Notes: generated by a model from the sequence alone, not told the origin. DNA of 64,000 nucleotides from Aquila chrysaetos chrysaetos (GCF_900496995.4 NC_044009.1:10324001-10388000), one strand, 5' to 3'. Positions 12,524 through 23,053 are shown, numbered from the stretch's first letter. Numbers and translations: made by a program.

Positions 12524-12820
12524 TCCTTTTGGGCACCCACCGCCCCACTCCCACACAGCTGCTCCCACCACCACCGAAATTCACCCCGAGAGACACCCCG
12601 AGCCTCATGGGGAAGGGACACAAGGTGCCTCCATACCCCGCAGCACCCAGGCAGGGGAGGGAAAGGGCTGTGGGCATTCCCTGCAGCCTGTATGTAGGTG
12701 CTGGGAAGCATCCCCAGGCCAGCCGTGCCCACTGGCAGCCCCAGAGCTTTCCTAGGGGACCTGGAGGGCTCTGGCAGCCGCACAGCTGGCAGGGAGGGGG
12801 TCTGGGGAGGCAAAAGGGCA

Positions 12821-12892
12821 TGGAGATGCTGGGGGTTGAACCCAGGGCCTCTTACATGCAAAGCAAGTGCTCTCCCGCTGAGCTACATCCCC
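12821..12892 (-). tRNA. tRNA-Ala (TGC)
   Basis: 72 nt; GGGGATG/CATCTCC acceptor, discriminator A, anticodon TGC at 12858-12860, B box GGTTCAACCCC. The anticodon stem side reads GCACTTGC where most copies have GCGCTTGC. The upstream flank (CCCATGCAGA just before the gene) is shared with most other Ala copies, a mark of segmental duplication. Confidence 0.95.
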
Positions 12893-13276
12893 TCTGCATG
12901 GGCAGGGGTGGGGCTCTGGGCAGCTCTCCTCACCCCCCCACCACTGCCCCACTGCCCACTGCTCACCCTGCTCTCCCCCCACGGCCCTGACCCCAAAAAC
13001 AGACCCTCGGGGCACACGCTGATGGCAGCACCCGCTCTGCTCTACCGTGCCCAGCGCTGCCTCCAGCTGCCCTTTCCCACCCCCTCCTCCATCCACCTCC
13101 CTGCCCATGCCCCTGGCAGTCCGTCGCTGCTGGCTCTTGGGGGTCCATCCTGCCCACCGGGACGTGCCAGACAGGACCTGGCACCGGCCCCTCTGTGCAG
13201 GGCACCGCTGCCCTCGCTGTGCCCCGGTTGTGCCATGGTCCCACGCAGTGCTGGGGAAGGGGGGTGCCCAAAAGGA

Positions 13277-13348
13277 GGGCTCGTCCGGGAGTTGAACCCG
13301 GGACCTCTCGCACCCTAAGCGAGAATCATACCACTAGACCAACGAGCC
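13277..13348 (-). tRNA. tRNA-Pro (AGG), one D-arm change
   Basis: Anticodon AGG at 13314-13316. It differs from the common Pro body by one base in the D loop (TAGTGG for TAGGGG). The fold is otherwise intact, so it is probably functional. Confidence 0.9.
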
Positions 13349-13608
13349 GGGGTGCGCAGCTGCCCGGGCACCCCCACCCTGTGCCGGGCAATGGGGTGCT
13401 GGGGGGGCACTGCTGCCCAGGGACCCCGCGGCACCAGGAGCTGCTTTTTGGCGACGGGCCCTGCCACCGGGTCCTGGGGAGCAGAGCGGGGCTGAGGGTG
13501 TGTGCGGGGATGCACCGGCCGCCCTGAAGAATTCCTGCTTCCCAGGAAAAGGGGCACCCAGGGGGGCCAGGGGGTGCCTGTGGCAGGGGGCAGGTGCCCA
13601 GGACGGGG

Positions 13609-13690
13609 GCTGTGATGGCCGAGGGGTGAAGGCGTTGGACTCGAAATCCAATAGGGTTTCCCTGCGCAGGTTCGAATCCTGCTCACAGCG
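13609..13690 (+). tRNA. tRNA-Ser (CGA)
   Basis: 82 nt; GCTGTGA acceptor, anticodon CGA at 13642-13644, variable arm TAGGGTTTCCCTG, B box GGTTCGAATCC, discriminator G. It decodes UCG. It is embedded in a ~1 kb segment duplicated at 21152-22122. Confidence 0.95.
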
Positions 13691-14174
13691 AGAGATTTTA
13701 CCCCCTGCCCGGGTGCCAATACCAGGGGCCTTGTGGGACCTGGGCTGGGAGGGTGGCAGTAGCCAGGGCAGTCCCCGCCCTGTGCCTCCTCCCTAGGGAG
13801 CAGCTCCTGCACCCGCTAACCTGCTCCCTGCCTGACTTCCCAGCAATCCCACAGACTGGGGCTGTGATGGCCCTGGGACAGGAGGGCTACAGGCCCCCAT
13901 GGGGTTTTCCAGGTTTTGCTGACCCACAAGAGGTGTCAAAGCAGAGAAGTGATGTGGGGAGGTGTGGACCACTTTCCCAAGATGCCAGGAGGCTCCCCAT
14001 CATTGCCCTGTGCCACGTCCCTGGGGGGCTGGGGGAGCCGATGGCCCGAGAGCAGAGGGGAGGGAGAGGGCAGTGCCCCGGGGCAGCCCCCACCTGCGCT
14101 GGGCACCGGTTGGCGTGTGCGGTGCCCGGGGCCGTGGGGGACAGGATCGGGGCTGGGTCCCAGCTGTGCACCCC

Positions 14175-14246
14175 GGCTCGTTGGTCTAGGGGTATGATTC
14201 TCACTTAGGGTGCGAGATGTCCCGGGTTCAACTCCCGGACGAGCCC
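14175..14246 (+). tRNA. tRNA-Pro (AGG), with anticodon-stem mutation
   Basis: Anticodon AGG at 14207-14209. TCTCAC replaces TCTCGC, giving an A-C mismatch in the anticodon stem, and GAGATG replaces GAGAGG just after it. Acceptor and T arms are intact. Activity is uncertain. The positional duplicate at 22051 is clean and carries CGG. Confidence 0.8.
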
Positions 14247-15055
14247 TCCTTTTGGGCACCCACTCCCGGGCACAGCCCCTGTGGGGATGGGGCACACACG
14301 GGGGGACACCGCCAGGCACAGGAGGGACAGGCGGCTTCCCCAGCTCGGCCACATTCCCTCTTGCTGGGACGGTCCCACCACTGACAGGAGTGCTGCCCGC
14401 TGCCCTGTGGGCAAAGAGACACGGCTCAGCCATGGCCTGGACTGGTCCCCTCCTGGGTGGGGAAAGGACTGTTGAGGGGAAAGGACTGTTGGGGCAGATC
14501 GGGGCCCTGCTGCCACCACATCCTGCTGGGCAGCTCTGTATGGTGGCTGCATCCAGAAAAGTATGTCCCAGCTCTGCCCCACAGCTGTACCCCTCTGCCC
14601 TGACCCCCTCACTACCCTGGGGGCACCGAAGGGACACCCAGTGCCTGCAAACCCCCGAACCCCATGGTCAGCAGCTCCGGGGGGCCGGGTAAAGAAGCAG
14701 CGACAGGGATCTTCTGGGAGCAAAGAGAAAGTCAGGTCAGAGGGGGACATCAGCTTTGGGGACCCCCCATTCAGGAAGAAAGGCAGGGGCTGACGCTGCA
14801 AAGCACCGGCCGTTTCCACCTCTGCAAGAGCCAGGGAGATGGTTGGGAAGAGGAAAACCCCCGGAGATGGTGGGAATTGGAGATGCTGGGCACTGATGCC
14901 CCATGGCCACCACCAGGTGCTGGCTCCATGGACCGGCCACAGCAAGAGGGACCTCCGTGCTCCCAGAGTGTGCCGAGGGACACACACAGCCTCAGCTGTC
15001 CCCCCAAAAGTGTGTGGGATGCAGAGGCTGGGGGTGCAATAGGGTGCAGCACCCC
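14247..15055. other. Spacer; right half duplicated at 39119-39556
   Basis: No gene seen. From about 14620 to 15055 the sequence is nearly identical to 39119-39556 in cluster 2, including a short AAAG-rich stretch. The left half has no obvious partner in the window. Confidence 0.6.
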
Positions 15056-15127
15056 GGCTCGTTGGTCTAGGGGTATGATTCTCGCTTTGGGTGCGAGAGG
15101 TCCCGGGTTCAACTCCCGGACGAGCCC
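15056..15127 (+). tRNA. tRNA-Pro (TGG)
   Basis: Standard Pro body with anticodon TGG at 15088-15090. Duplicate of the copy at 39557, with the same anticodon and the same CCCCCTTTTGGG terminator flank. Confidence 0.96.
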
Positions 15128-15511
15128 CCCTTTTGGGCACCCACCTTCCCCAGCACTGCGTGGGACCATGGCACAACCGGGGCACAGCGAGGGCAGCGGT
15201 GCCCTGCACAGAGGGGCCGGTGCCAGGTCCTGTCTGGCACGTCCCGGTGGGCAGGATGGACCCCCAAGAGCCAGCAGCGACGGACTGCCAGGGGCATGGG
15301 CAGGGAGGTGGATGGAGGAGGGGGTGGGAAAGGGCAGCTGGAGGCAGCGCTGGGCACGGTAGAGCAGAGCGGGTGCTGCCATCAGCGTGTGCCCCGAGGG
15401 TCTGTTTTTGGGGTCAGGGCCGTGGGGGGAGAGCAGGGTGAGCCGTGGGCAGTGGGGCAGTGGTGGGGGGGTGAGGAGAGCTGCCCAGAGCCCCACCCCT
15501 GCCCATGCAGA

Positions 15512-15583
15512 GGGGATGTAGCTCAGCGGGAGAGCACTTGCTTTGCATGTAAGAGGCCCTGGGTTCAACCCCCAGCATCTCCA
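15512..15583 (+). tRNA. tRNA-Ala (TGC)
   Basis: Anticodon TGC at 15544-15546; has the GCACTTGC variant seen at 12821. It lies 456 bases after the Pro start, the same Pro-to-Ala spacing as at 44737/45193. Confidence 0.95.
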
Positions 15584-15933
15584 TGCCCTTTTGCCTCCCC
15601 AGACCCCCTCCCTGCCAGCTGTGCGGCTGCCAGAGCCCCCCAGGCTCCCCAGAAAAGCCATGAAGGTGCCTGCAGGCACAGCTGGCCTGTAGCTGATTCC
15701 CAGCATCTGCAGGCTCTGGAGAAATGCCCACAGCCCTTTCCCTCCCCTGCTCAGGCAAGGCGGAGCGTGGTGGCACCTTGTGTCCCCTCCCCAGGGAGCT
15801 TGGGGTTAATGTTGGTGTTGGCAAGAGCTGATGATCTGTGGAGGCCACCCATCCCCCATGTGCCGGGCAGCGTCCCCCCCGTCTGAGCCCTGTCCCCACA
15901 GGGGCTGTGCCCAGTGGTGGGTGCCCAAAAGGA

Positions 15934-16005
15934 GGGCTCGTCCGGGAGTTGAACCCGGGACCTCTCGCACCCGAAGCGAGAATCATACCCCTAGACCAAC
16001 GAGCC
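15934..16005 (-). tRNA. tRNA-Pro (CGG)
   Basis: Clean Pro body, anticodon CGG at 15971-15973. Its paralog at 41975 carries AGG. One flank (16006-16530) matches the paralog, while the other (about 15660-15930) does not. Confidence 0.95.
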
Positions 16006-16531
16006 GGGGTGCACAGCTGGGACCCGGGCACCCCCACCCTGTGCCGGGCAATGGGGTGCTGGGGGGGCACTGCTGCCCAGGGACCCCGCGGCACCAGGAG
16101 CTGCTTTTTGGCGACGGGCCCTGCCACCGGGTCCTGGGGAGCAGAGCGGGGCTGAGGGTGTGTGTGGGGATGCACCGGCCACCCCGAAGAATTCCCACTT
16201 CCCAGGAAAAGGGGGCAACAGGGACCCTTTGGGACGGGGGGACCCAGGCGTGCACAGGGTAGGAGGGGTACAGGCCCCCCGCAAGGTTTTCCAGGCTTTG
16301 CTGCCCTGGGCTAGGTCAGGAAGTGGCATGTTCCCAAGATGCCAGGAGGCTCCCCATCATCGCCCTGTGCCATGTCCCTGGGGGGCTGGGGGAGCCGATG
16401 GCCCGAGAGCAGAGGGGAGGGAGAGGGCAGTGCCCCGGGGCAGCCCCCACCTGCGCTGGGCACCGGTTGGCGTGTGCGGTGCCCGGGGCCGTGGGGGACA
16501 GGATCGGGGCTGGGTCCCAGCTGTGCACCCC

Positions 16532-16603
16532 GGCTCGTTGGTCTAGGGGTATGATTCTCGCTTAGGGTGCGAGAGGTCCCGGGTTCAACTCCCGGACGAG
16601 CCC
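16532..16603 (+). tRNA. tRNA-Pro (AGG)
   Basis: Anticodon AGG at 16564-16566, intact arms, TTTT terminator. Direct duplicate of 42568 with matching flanks on both sides. Confidence 0.96.
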
Positions 16604-16870
16604 TCCTTTTGGGCACCCACCGCCCCACTCCCACACAGCTGCTCCCACCACCACCGAAATTCACCCCAAGAGACACCCTGAGCCTCATGGGGAAGGGACA
16701 CAAGGTGCCTCCATACCCCGCAGCACCCAGGCAGGGGAGGGAAAGGGCTGTGGGCATTCCCTGCAGCCTGTAGGTGCCCACTGGCAGCCCCAGAGCTTTT
16801 CTAGGGGACCTGGGGGGCTCTGGCAGCCGCACAGCTGGCAGGGAGGGGGTCTGGGGAGGCAAAAGGGCAT

Positions 16871-16942
16871 GGAGATGCTGGGGGTTGAACCCAGGGCCTC
16901 TTACATGCAAAGCAAGTGCTCTCCCGCTGAGCTACATCCCCT
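16871..16942 (-). tRNA. tRNA-Ala (TGC)
   Basis: Anticodon TGC at 16908-16910; GCACTTGC variant. The duplicate at 42906 has GCGCTTGC. Confidence 0.95.
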
Positions 16943-17233
16943 CTGCATGGGCAGGGGTGGGGCTCTGGGCAGCTCTCCTCACCCCCCCACCACTGCCCAC
17001 CGCTCAGCCTGCTCTGCCCCAGGGCCCCAAATACAGACTGTCAGGGTCTGCACTCCGCCATCCCCATTGCTGCTTCTGAGAGTCTCTATCCTGGCCTTGG
17101 GGACATGCCCACTCCCAACACTCCGCCCATCCCCGCTGCACCAGGCACCGGTGCCCTCCCACCACCCTGGCCCTGGTCCCACCACAGGCTGTGGTCACTC
17201 ATACCAGCTGAGGGCGATGGGTGCCCAAAAGGA

Positions 17234-17305
17234 GGGCTAGTCTGGGGGTTAAACCCGGGACCTCTCGCACCCAAAGCGAGAATCATACCCCTAGACCAAT
17301 GAGCC
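17234..17305 (-). pseudogene. tRNA-Pro (TGG), probably degenerate
   Basis: Pro-TGG by its loop (anticodon at 17271-17273), but the acceptor has GGCTCAT against ACTAGCC, which leaves a mismatch, and the T arm reads GGTTTAACCCCC, which spoils the T stem and the B box. The anticodon and D arms are intact. I call it a likely pseudogene. Confidence 0.7.
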
Positions 17306-17562
17306 AGGGTGCTGCAGGATGGCAAGAACTCCCTTATTGAGCTCCAGTACTCGGGGAACTGGTTGGAGTGGGATGGGACCTGCGGAAGCTTTTTTTGGCC
17401 CCGATGTATGTTCACAGCTGGGAGGTCCCCCTTGCTCTCCCCTGGCTCCAGGGCTGGCACCTGGCCATGGCCATGGGCTGTAGTTGCCCTGGCTCCAAAA
17501 GCCATGGGGCCAAGATGACCAGCGGGCAGCAGGACTCCCGGGTGGAGATAGCTCCCAGGCAA

Positions 17563-17634
17563 GGGGATGTAGCTCAGCGGGAGAGCGCTTGCTTCGCATG
17601 TAAGAGGCCCTGGGTTCAATCCCCAGCATCTCCA
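17563..17634 (+). tRNA. tRNA-Ala (CGC)
   Basis: Ala body with anticodon CGC at 17595-17597, decoding GCG. One T-loop change (TTCAATC for TTCAACC), so the pairing is preserved. The only other CGC copy is at 37633; both are followed by AGCTTTT, a terminator flank unlike that of the TGC copies. Confidence 0.93.
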
Positions 17635-17991
17635 GCTTTTGCTTCCTCAAACCCACTTCCTTCACGGGGCACTGGTGATAAACTCCACTTCTGCCTCTGG
17701 AAGGCATTCCCAAAGGGGTGCCCGCACCCTGCTCCATGTACGTGGTGGCAGCGGGCCCCTGGAAGCCCCTTCCCAACCCAGGAAGGGACAAGCCCAGGCC
17801 ATGGCTGAGCAGTGCCTCTTTGCCCACAGGGCAGCAGGCAGCACCTCACTCCTGGCAGTGGCGGGACCGTCCCAGCAGAGGGGATGTGGCTGAGCTGGGG
17901 AGGCCGCCTGTCCCCCCTGTGCCAGGCAGCATACCCCTGTGCATGCCTCATCCTCCCAGGGGTTGTGCCCGGCGGTGGGTGCCCAAAAGGA

Positions 17992-18015
17992 GGGCTCATC
18001 CGGGAGTTAAACCCA
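17992..18015 (-). pseudogene. 3' fragment of tRNA-Pro
   Basis: Only the last ~24 bases of a Pro gene (acceptor 3' strand and part of the T arm, TTAACTCCCGG on the minus strand) remain, with the usual CCTTTTGGGCACCC flank. The remainder is replaced by unrelated DNA, so this marks a duplication breakpoint. Confidence 0.75.
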
Positions 18016-18142
18016 GCCTCCCACAGGTCCACCAGTGCCCAGTGCTCTCCTCTTCCTCTCCAACTTGCTCTCTAGCCATCAGCTCCTATGGGATGGGGCT
18101 GCCCTGGCCCCCAACCCCATCCAGCCATGGGTAAAATTCTCT

Positions 18143-18224
18143 CGCTGTGAGCAGGATTCGAACCTGCGCAGGGAAACCCTATTGGATTTCAAGTCCAACG
18201 CCTTCACCCCTCGGCCATCACAGC
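18143..18224 (-). tRNA. tRNA-Ser (TGA)
   Basis: 82 nt Ser body identical to the CGA copies except that the loop reads CTTGAAA, giving anticodon TGA. It decodes UCA/UCG. It is the only TGA Ser copy in the window; variable arm and B box are intact. Confidence 0.94.
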
Positions 18225-18517
18225 CTCTGGTTTCCCCCCGTGGGGCAGGGACACCCCTGGTTTGCACTGGTGTCTGCCTCTGGGGAGAAAATGCCCCCCA
18301 GCCTGCTGTGGGGCCATCTGCACAGTCCCAGTACCCTTTGACAGCCCCAGTACCCACACGTGCTGGGGTTGGGAAAAGGGAATATCTGAGGGTATTCACC
18401 GATGGCTGGGAAAAAAAATCCAGGTGCAGCAAAGAGCCTGGCCACAGGGCAGGCACCAAAGGGAAGCATCCTCCAGGGATGCCCTGGGAGACAACGGGTT
18501 TCAGAGGCAAAAGGACA

Positions 18518-18589
18518 TGGAGATGCTGGGGGTTGAACCCAGGGCCTCTTACATGCAAAGCAAGCGCTCTCCCGCTGAGCTACATCCCC
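18518..18589 (-). tRNA. tRNA-Ala (TGC)
   Basis: Consensus Ala body (GCGCTTGC), anticodon TGC at 18555-18557. Partner 42906. Confidence 0.95.
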
Positions 18590-18852
18590 TCTGCATGGGC
18601 AGGGGTGGGGCTCTGGGCAGCTCTCCTCACCCCCCACCACTGCCCCACCGCTCACCCTGCTCTGCCCCCATGGCCCTGACCCCAAAAACAGACCCTTGGG
18701 TCATGCACTGCCAGATTTTGGGGGTCCATCCTGCCCACGGGGATGCACTCAGCCAGGACGTGGCACCAACCCCTCTGTGCTGGGCACCGCTGCCGTCATC
18801 CTACCCTGGTTATGCCACAGTCCCACCGGAGGGAGGCAGGTGCCCAAAAGGA

Positions 18853-18924
18853 GGGCTCGTCCGGGAGTTGAACCCAGGACCTCTCACACCCAAAGCAAGA
18901 ATCATACCCCTAGACCAACGAGCC
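18853..18924 (-). tRNA. tRNA-Pro (TGG), wobble-pair variant
   Basis: Anticodon TGG at 18890-18892. The anticodon stem is CTTGC/GTGAG and the T stem CTGGG/CCCGG, so three pairs are G-U, but all stems still close. The same variant is present in the partner at 43241, which argues that both descend from one changed copy. Confidence 0.88.
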
Positions 18925-19175
18925 GGGGTGCTGCACCCCAATGCACCCCCCCAGCCTCTGTGCCCCACAATTTTGTGTGTTGTTGAGAGTGGCTGATGCT
19001 GGCTTTTGCCCCTGGCACAGCCTGGAGCCCACAAATCTATCTCACTGTGCCCAGGATGAGGGGCAGGTGTTTGGAGGTGGCCACAACACACAAGTGCCCT
19101 GGCCACAGTGGCCGTGGGGGCAGCTGGACCATGGGGCAGAGCAGGGAACCCTGGACACAGCCCTGCCCATGCAGA

Positions 19176-19247
19176 GGGGATGTAGCTCAGCGGGAGAGCG
19201 CTTGCTTTGCATGTAAGAGGCCCTGGGTTCAACCCCCAGCATCTCCA
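19176..19247 (+). tRNA. tRNA-Ala (TGC)
   Basis: Consensus Ala body, anticodon TGC at 19208-19210. Partner 43563. Confidence 0.96.
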
Positions 19248-19540
19248 CATCCTTTTGCCTCCCCAGACTCCCTCTCTGCCAGCTGTGGGGCTGCCAGAGG
19301 CCCCCCAGAAAAGCCCTGGGGCTGCCAGCGGGCACAGCTGGCCCAGGACTCGGGGGGACAGCAGTGATGCGTGGTGGGCACAGTGTTGTCTGCAACCCAC
19401 GCCAGGACCCCCGAGAGAGGCAGCTGCCCTCACCTGCCCCAATGCTGCGGTGTCTGTCGGGGGGAACAAGCAACAAAAGCCAACAGCTGGCCCCAAATGA
19501 GCTCTGTATCACCCAAAGCAGGGCAGGCTTTGCCCAAGGG

Positions 19541-19605
19541 GAGGATTCCTCTGGGGGTTGGACCCAGGTCCTCTCCCATCGGAAGGTGGAACCGTACCCC
19601 AAGCC
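19541..19605 (-). pseudogene. Decayed tRNA-Pro-like relic
   Basis: On the minus strand it reads GGCTTGGGGTACGGTTCCAC..., then GAGAGGACCTGGGTCCAACCCCCAG. It lines up with a Pro tRNA lacking most of the D arm and with no paired anticodon stem. The T arm is the best preserved part. The identical relic sits at 43937-44001. Confidence 0.5.
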
Positions 19606-19986
19606 TGTGTTGGGCTCCCCAGCCCTCCCCCTTTACCCGACAGCCGTGGGCTCAGTGTGGGTCCCAGCTGGCCCACTGGTAAAAGCATCTACAGATAAAC
19701 TCACCCCTGACACCCCGTGGCTGTGTGTCCTCAGCCTCTCTGGTGGGTCCCCCCTCAGAGGGGAGGGTTTCACCTGGCCCCAGGGCAAGTGGTCTATGGC
19801 TCCCTGCCCTAAGTTGCCTCGCTCTCCCGGCACTGTTAGGGAGCAGGTTCCCTGGTGCGGAAGCTGCTTCCCCAGGGAGGAGAAGGTGAGGTGCAGGGCT
19901 GGGGGGCTGCTGGGGACGCCAGCCCCCTCCCGCCCCCGCTTCCCCCCAGCACCAGTCCGACACCCATAGCAGCGGGTAAAATCTCC

Positions 19987-20068
19987 CGCTGTGAGCAGGA
20001 TTCGAACCTGCGCAGGGAAACCCTATTGGATTTCGAGTCCAACGCCTTCACCCCTCGGCCATCACAGC
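19987..20068 (-). tRNA. tRNA-Ser (CGA)
   Basis: Same body as 13609, minus strand, loop CTCGAAA. The 3' flank reads GGAGATTTTACC where other copies have AGAGATTTTACC. Partner 44382. Confidence 0.95.
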
Positions 20069-20341
20069 CCCCGTCCTGGGCACCTGGGGGGGACACCTGC
20101 CCCCTGCCACAGGCACCCCCTGGCCCCCCTGGGTGCCCCATTTCCTGGGAAGCAGGAATTCTTCAGGGCGGCCGGTGCATCCCCGCACACACCCTCAGCC
20201 CCGCTCTGCTCCCCAGGACCCGGTGGCAGGGCCCGTCGCCAAAAAGCAGCTCCTGGTGCCGCGGGGTCCCTGGGCAGCAGTGCCCCCCCAGCACCCCATT
20301 GCCCGGCACAGGGTGGGGGTGCCCGGGCAGCTGCGCACCCC

Positions 20342-20413
20342 GGCTCGTTGGTCTAGGGGTATGATTCTCGCTTAGGGTGCGAGAGGTCCCGGGTTCAACT
20401 CCCGGACGAGCCC
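20342..20413 (+). tRNA. tRNA-Pro (AGG)
   Basis: Clean Pro body, anticodon AGG at 20374-20376. The duplicate at 44737 has the same flanks on both sides but anticodon CGG, a single A-to-C difference in the gene. Confidence 0.96.
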
Positions 20414-20782
20414 TCCTTTTGGGCACCCCCCTTCCCCAGCACTGCGTGGGACCATGGCACAACCGGGGCACACCCTGCACAGAGGGGCCGGTGCCAGGTC
20501 CTGTCTGGCACGTCCCGGTGGGCAGGATGGACCCCCAAGAGCCAGCAGCGACGGACTGCCAGGGGCATGGGCAGGGAGGTGGATGGAGGAGGGGGTGGGA
20601 AAGGGCAGCTGGAGGCAGCGCTGGGCACGGTAGAGCAGAGCGGGTGCTGCCATCAGCGTGTGCCCCGAGGGTCTGTTTTTGGGGTCAGGGCCGTGGGGGC
20701 AGAGCAGGGTGAGCAGTGGGCAGTGGGGCAGTGGTGGGGGGGTGAGGAGAGCTGCCCAGAGCCCCACCCCTGCCCATGCAGA

Positions 20783-20854
20783 GGGGATGTAGCTCAGCGG
20801 GAGAGCGCTTGCTTTGCATGTAAGAGGCCCTGGGTTCAACCCCCAGCATCTCCA
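20783..20854 (+). tRNA. tRNA-Ala (TGC)
   Basis: Consensus Ala body, anticodon TGC at 20815-20817. Partner 45193, which has the GCACTTGC variant. Confidence 0.96.
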
Positions 20855-21151
20855 TGCCCTTTTGCCTCCCCAGACCCCCTCCCTGCCAGCTGTGCGGCTG
20901 CCAGAGCCCTCCAGGTCCCCTAGAAAAGCTCTGGGGCTGCCAGTGGGCACGGCTGGCCTGGGGATGCTTCCCAGCACCTACATACAGGCTGCAGGGAATG
21001 CCCACAGCCCTTTCCCTCCCCTGCCTGGGTGCTGCGGGGTATGGAGGCACCTTGTGTCCCTTCCCCATGAGGCTCAGGGTGTCTCTCGGGGTGAATTTCG
21101 GTGGTGGTGGGAGCAGCTGTGTGGGAGTGGGGTGGTGGGTGCCCAAAAGGA

Positions 21152-21223
21152 GGGCTCGTCCGGGAGTTGAACCCGGGACCTCTCGCACCCTAAGCGAGAA
21201 TCATACCCCTAGACCAACGAGCC
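21152..21223 (-). tRNA. tRNA-Pro (AGG)
   Basis: Clean Pro body, anticodon AGG at 21189-21191. Partners are 45562 (direct) and 13277. Confidence 0.96.
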
Positions 21224-21484
21224 GGGGTGCGCAGCTGCCCGGGCACCCCCACCCTGTGCCGGGCAATGGGGTGCTGGGGGGGGCACTGCTGCCCAGGGAC
21301 CCCGCGGCACCAGGAGCTGCTTTTTGGCGACGGGCCCTGCCACCGGGTCCTGGGGAGCAGAGCGGGGCTGAGGGTGTGTGCGGGGATGCACCGGCCGCCC
21401 TGAAGAATTCCTGCTTCCCAGGAAAAGGGGCACCCAGGGGGGCCAGGGGGTGCCTGTGGCAGGGGGCAGGTGCCCAGGACGGGG

Positions 21485-21566
21485 GCTGTGATGGCCGAGG
21501 GGTGAAGGCGTTGGACTCGAAATCCAATAGGGTTTCCCTGCGCAGGTTCGAATCCTGCTCACAGCG
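21485..21566 (+). tRNA. tRNA-Ser (CGA)
   Basis: Identical in body to 13609 and 45907; TTTT follows in AGAGATTTTACC. Confidence 0.96.
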
Positions 21567-22050
21567 AGAGATTTTACCCCCTGCCCGGGTGCCAATACCA
21601 GGGGCCTTGTGGGACCTGGGCTGGGAGGGTGGCAGTAGCCAGGGCAGTCCCCGCCCTGTGCCTCCTCCCTAGGGAGCAGCTCCTGCACCCGCTAACCTGC
21701 TCCCTGCCTGACTTCCCAGCAATCCCACAGACTGGGGCTGTGATGGCCCTGGGACAGGAGGGCTACAGGCCCCCATGGGGTTTTCCAGGTTTTGCTGACC
21801 CACAAGAGGTGTCAAAGCAGAGAAGTGATGTGGGGAGGTGTGGACCACTTTCCCAAGATGCCAGGAGGCTCCCCATCATCGCCCTGTGCCATGTCCCTGG
21901 GGGGCTGGGGGAGCCGATGGCCCGAGAGCAGAGGGGAGGGAGAGGGCAGTGCCCCGGGGCAGCCCCCACCTGCGCTGGGCACCGGTTGGCGTGTGCGGTG
22001 CCCGGGGCCGTGGGGGACAGGATCGGGGCTGGGTCCCAGCTGCGCACCCC

Positions 22051-22122
22051 GGCTCGTTGGTCTAGGGGTATGATTCTCGCTTCGGGTGCGAGAGGTCCCG
22101 GGTTCAACTCCCGGACGAGCCC
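22051..22122 (+). tRNA. tRNA-Pro (CGG)
   Basis: Clean Pro body, anticodon CGG at 22083-22085. It lies 566 bases after tRNA-Ser, the same spacing as 13609 to 14175, whose Pro copy carries AGG and a stem mutation. Confidence 0.96.
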
Positions 22123-22405
22123 TCCTTTTGGGCACCCACCGCCCCACTCCCACCTGGCTGGTGCAGAGCTCATTTGCAACCCGGCCGTTGACTTTTATCT
22201 CCCAGAAACACCCCGCAGTTGCTGGCAGCTTTGAGCTTAGCGTGACACACAGGACTGTCCCTCGTCCCTGGATTCCCAACCCTGTGCCCAGGCCCATTGG
22301 TCTTACAGGTGACCCTGGTGTCTGGGTGGCAGCAGGATGGGGACAGAGGCAGTGGCTGTGGCACATCCCATGGCTGTGGGGCACCCCATGGCAGTGGGGC
22401 AGGCA

Positions 22406-22479
22406 GGTGCCATGGCTCAGCTGGTTAAAGCGCCTGTCTAGTAAACAGGAGATCCTGGGTTCGACTCCCAGTGGTGCCT
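22406..22479 (+). tRNA. tRNA-Thr (AGT)
   Basis: As at 11499 except GGTGCCA for GGCGCCA at the 5' end, which leaves two G-U pairs in the acceptor stem. Anticodon loop CTAGTAA; B box GGTTCGACTCC intact. The downstream CTCTTTTTCC provides a terminator. Confidence 0.94.
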
Positions 22480-23053
22480 GGCCCTGGGGCTCTTTTTCCT
22501 CCCTGCCCCAAGCTGGGGGCACAGCTGGGGATCTGTGCCCGGAGCAGGGGACACACTAGAGGATTTCCTCCAGTGCCTGCAGCCTTCCATCCTTTTGCCC
22601 TTTGAGGAGGGTCCAGCTGCAACTTCTTGGTTACCGCCTTAGGTGGGGGTTGCATCCTCGTGCCCTGGCAGGGCCAGCCGCAGCTCCCTGCTTCTCCGCC
22701 CCGCTGCCCTGGTTTGCCCTCTCCCAACGACGGAGCATGCTTTTACCAGAAGCTTATTTCAGGGTAGGACAGGGACAGTCCTGGAGATTCTGGGGAATAT
22801 CTGGAAGTCTGGGTGGGGGCAGAAAGGACTTGGGAGCATCTCTCAGAACCAGGGTAAGTGTTGGGGGGCTGGCAGCAGCACATATGCAATGATGGAGCCC
22901 ATGGGAATGAGGGGAAGGTGCCCCCTGAGGGTACCAGGGCTAAGGCATCTGCCAGTGGATGTGGGGTCCTAGGAAAGTGGACCCCGGGGCACAGGCTTTG
23001 CTGTGGGGCTGGGTCATGGCATTGGGTGCTCTGCAGGGGGTTGCCAGTGTTCG
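22480..23053. other. Spacer, no gene seen
   Basis: GC-rich DNA between tRNA-Thr and the VMO1-like pseudogene, which would end into it on the minus strand. No recognised feature. Confidence 0.45.

Larger units (their letters stand above)
18512..21594 (+). repeat. Segmental duplication, copy 1 (partner 42900-46015, direct)
   Basis: Order and spacing Ala(-), Pro(-), Ala(+), Ser(-), Pro(+), Ala(+), Pro(-), Ser(+) are the same in both copies, and the intervening DNA matches almost base for base. The coordinate offset drifts from 24388 to 24422 through a few small indels, including a 15-base deletion here near 20473 and a 12-base insertion in the partner near 45880. Confidence 0.9.

Noticed and set aside
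12129-16175. Open frames of 200-330 codons spanning tRNA genes
   Set aside because: They read straight through tRNA genes (the recurring VREVPGSTPGRALL and LNPGPLAP strings are translated tRNA-Pro). They are not proteins.
19660-19720. Possible further tRNA (CTGGCCCACTGGTAAAAGC...) after the Pro relic
   Set aside because: No acceptor pairing or T arm can be built around it.
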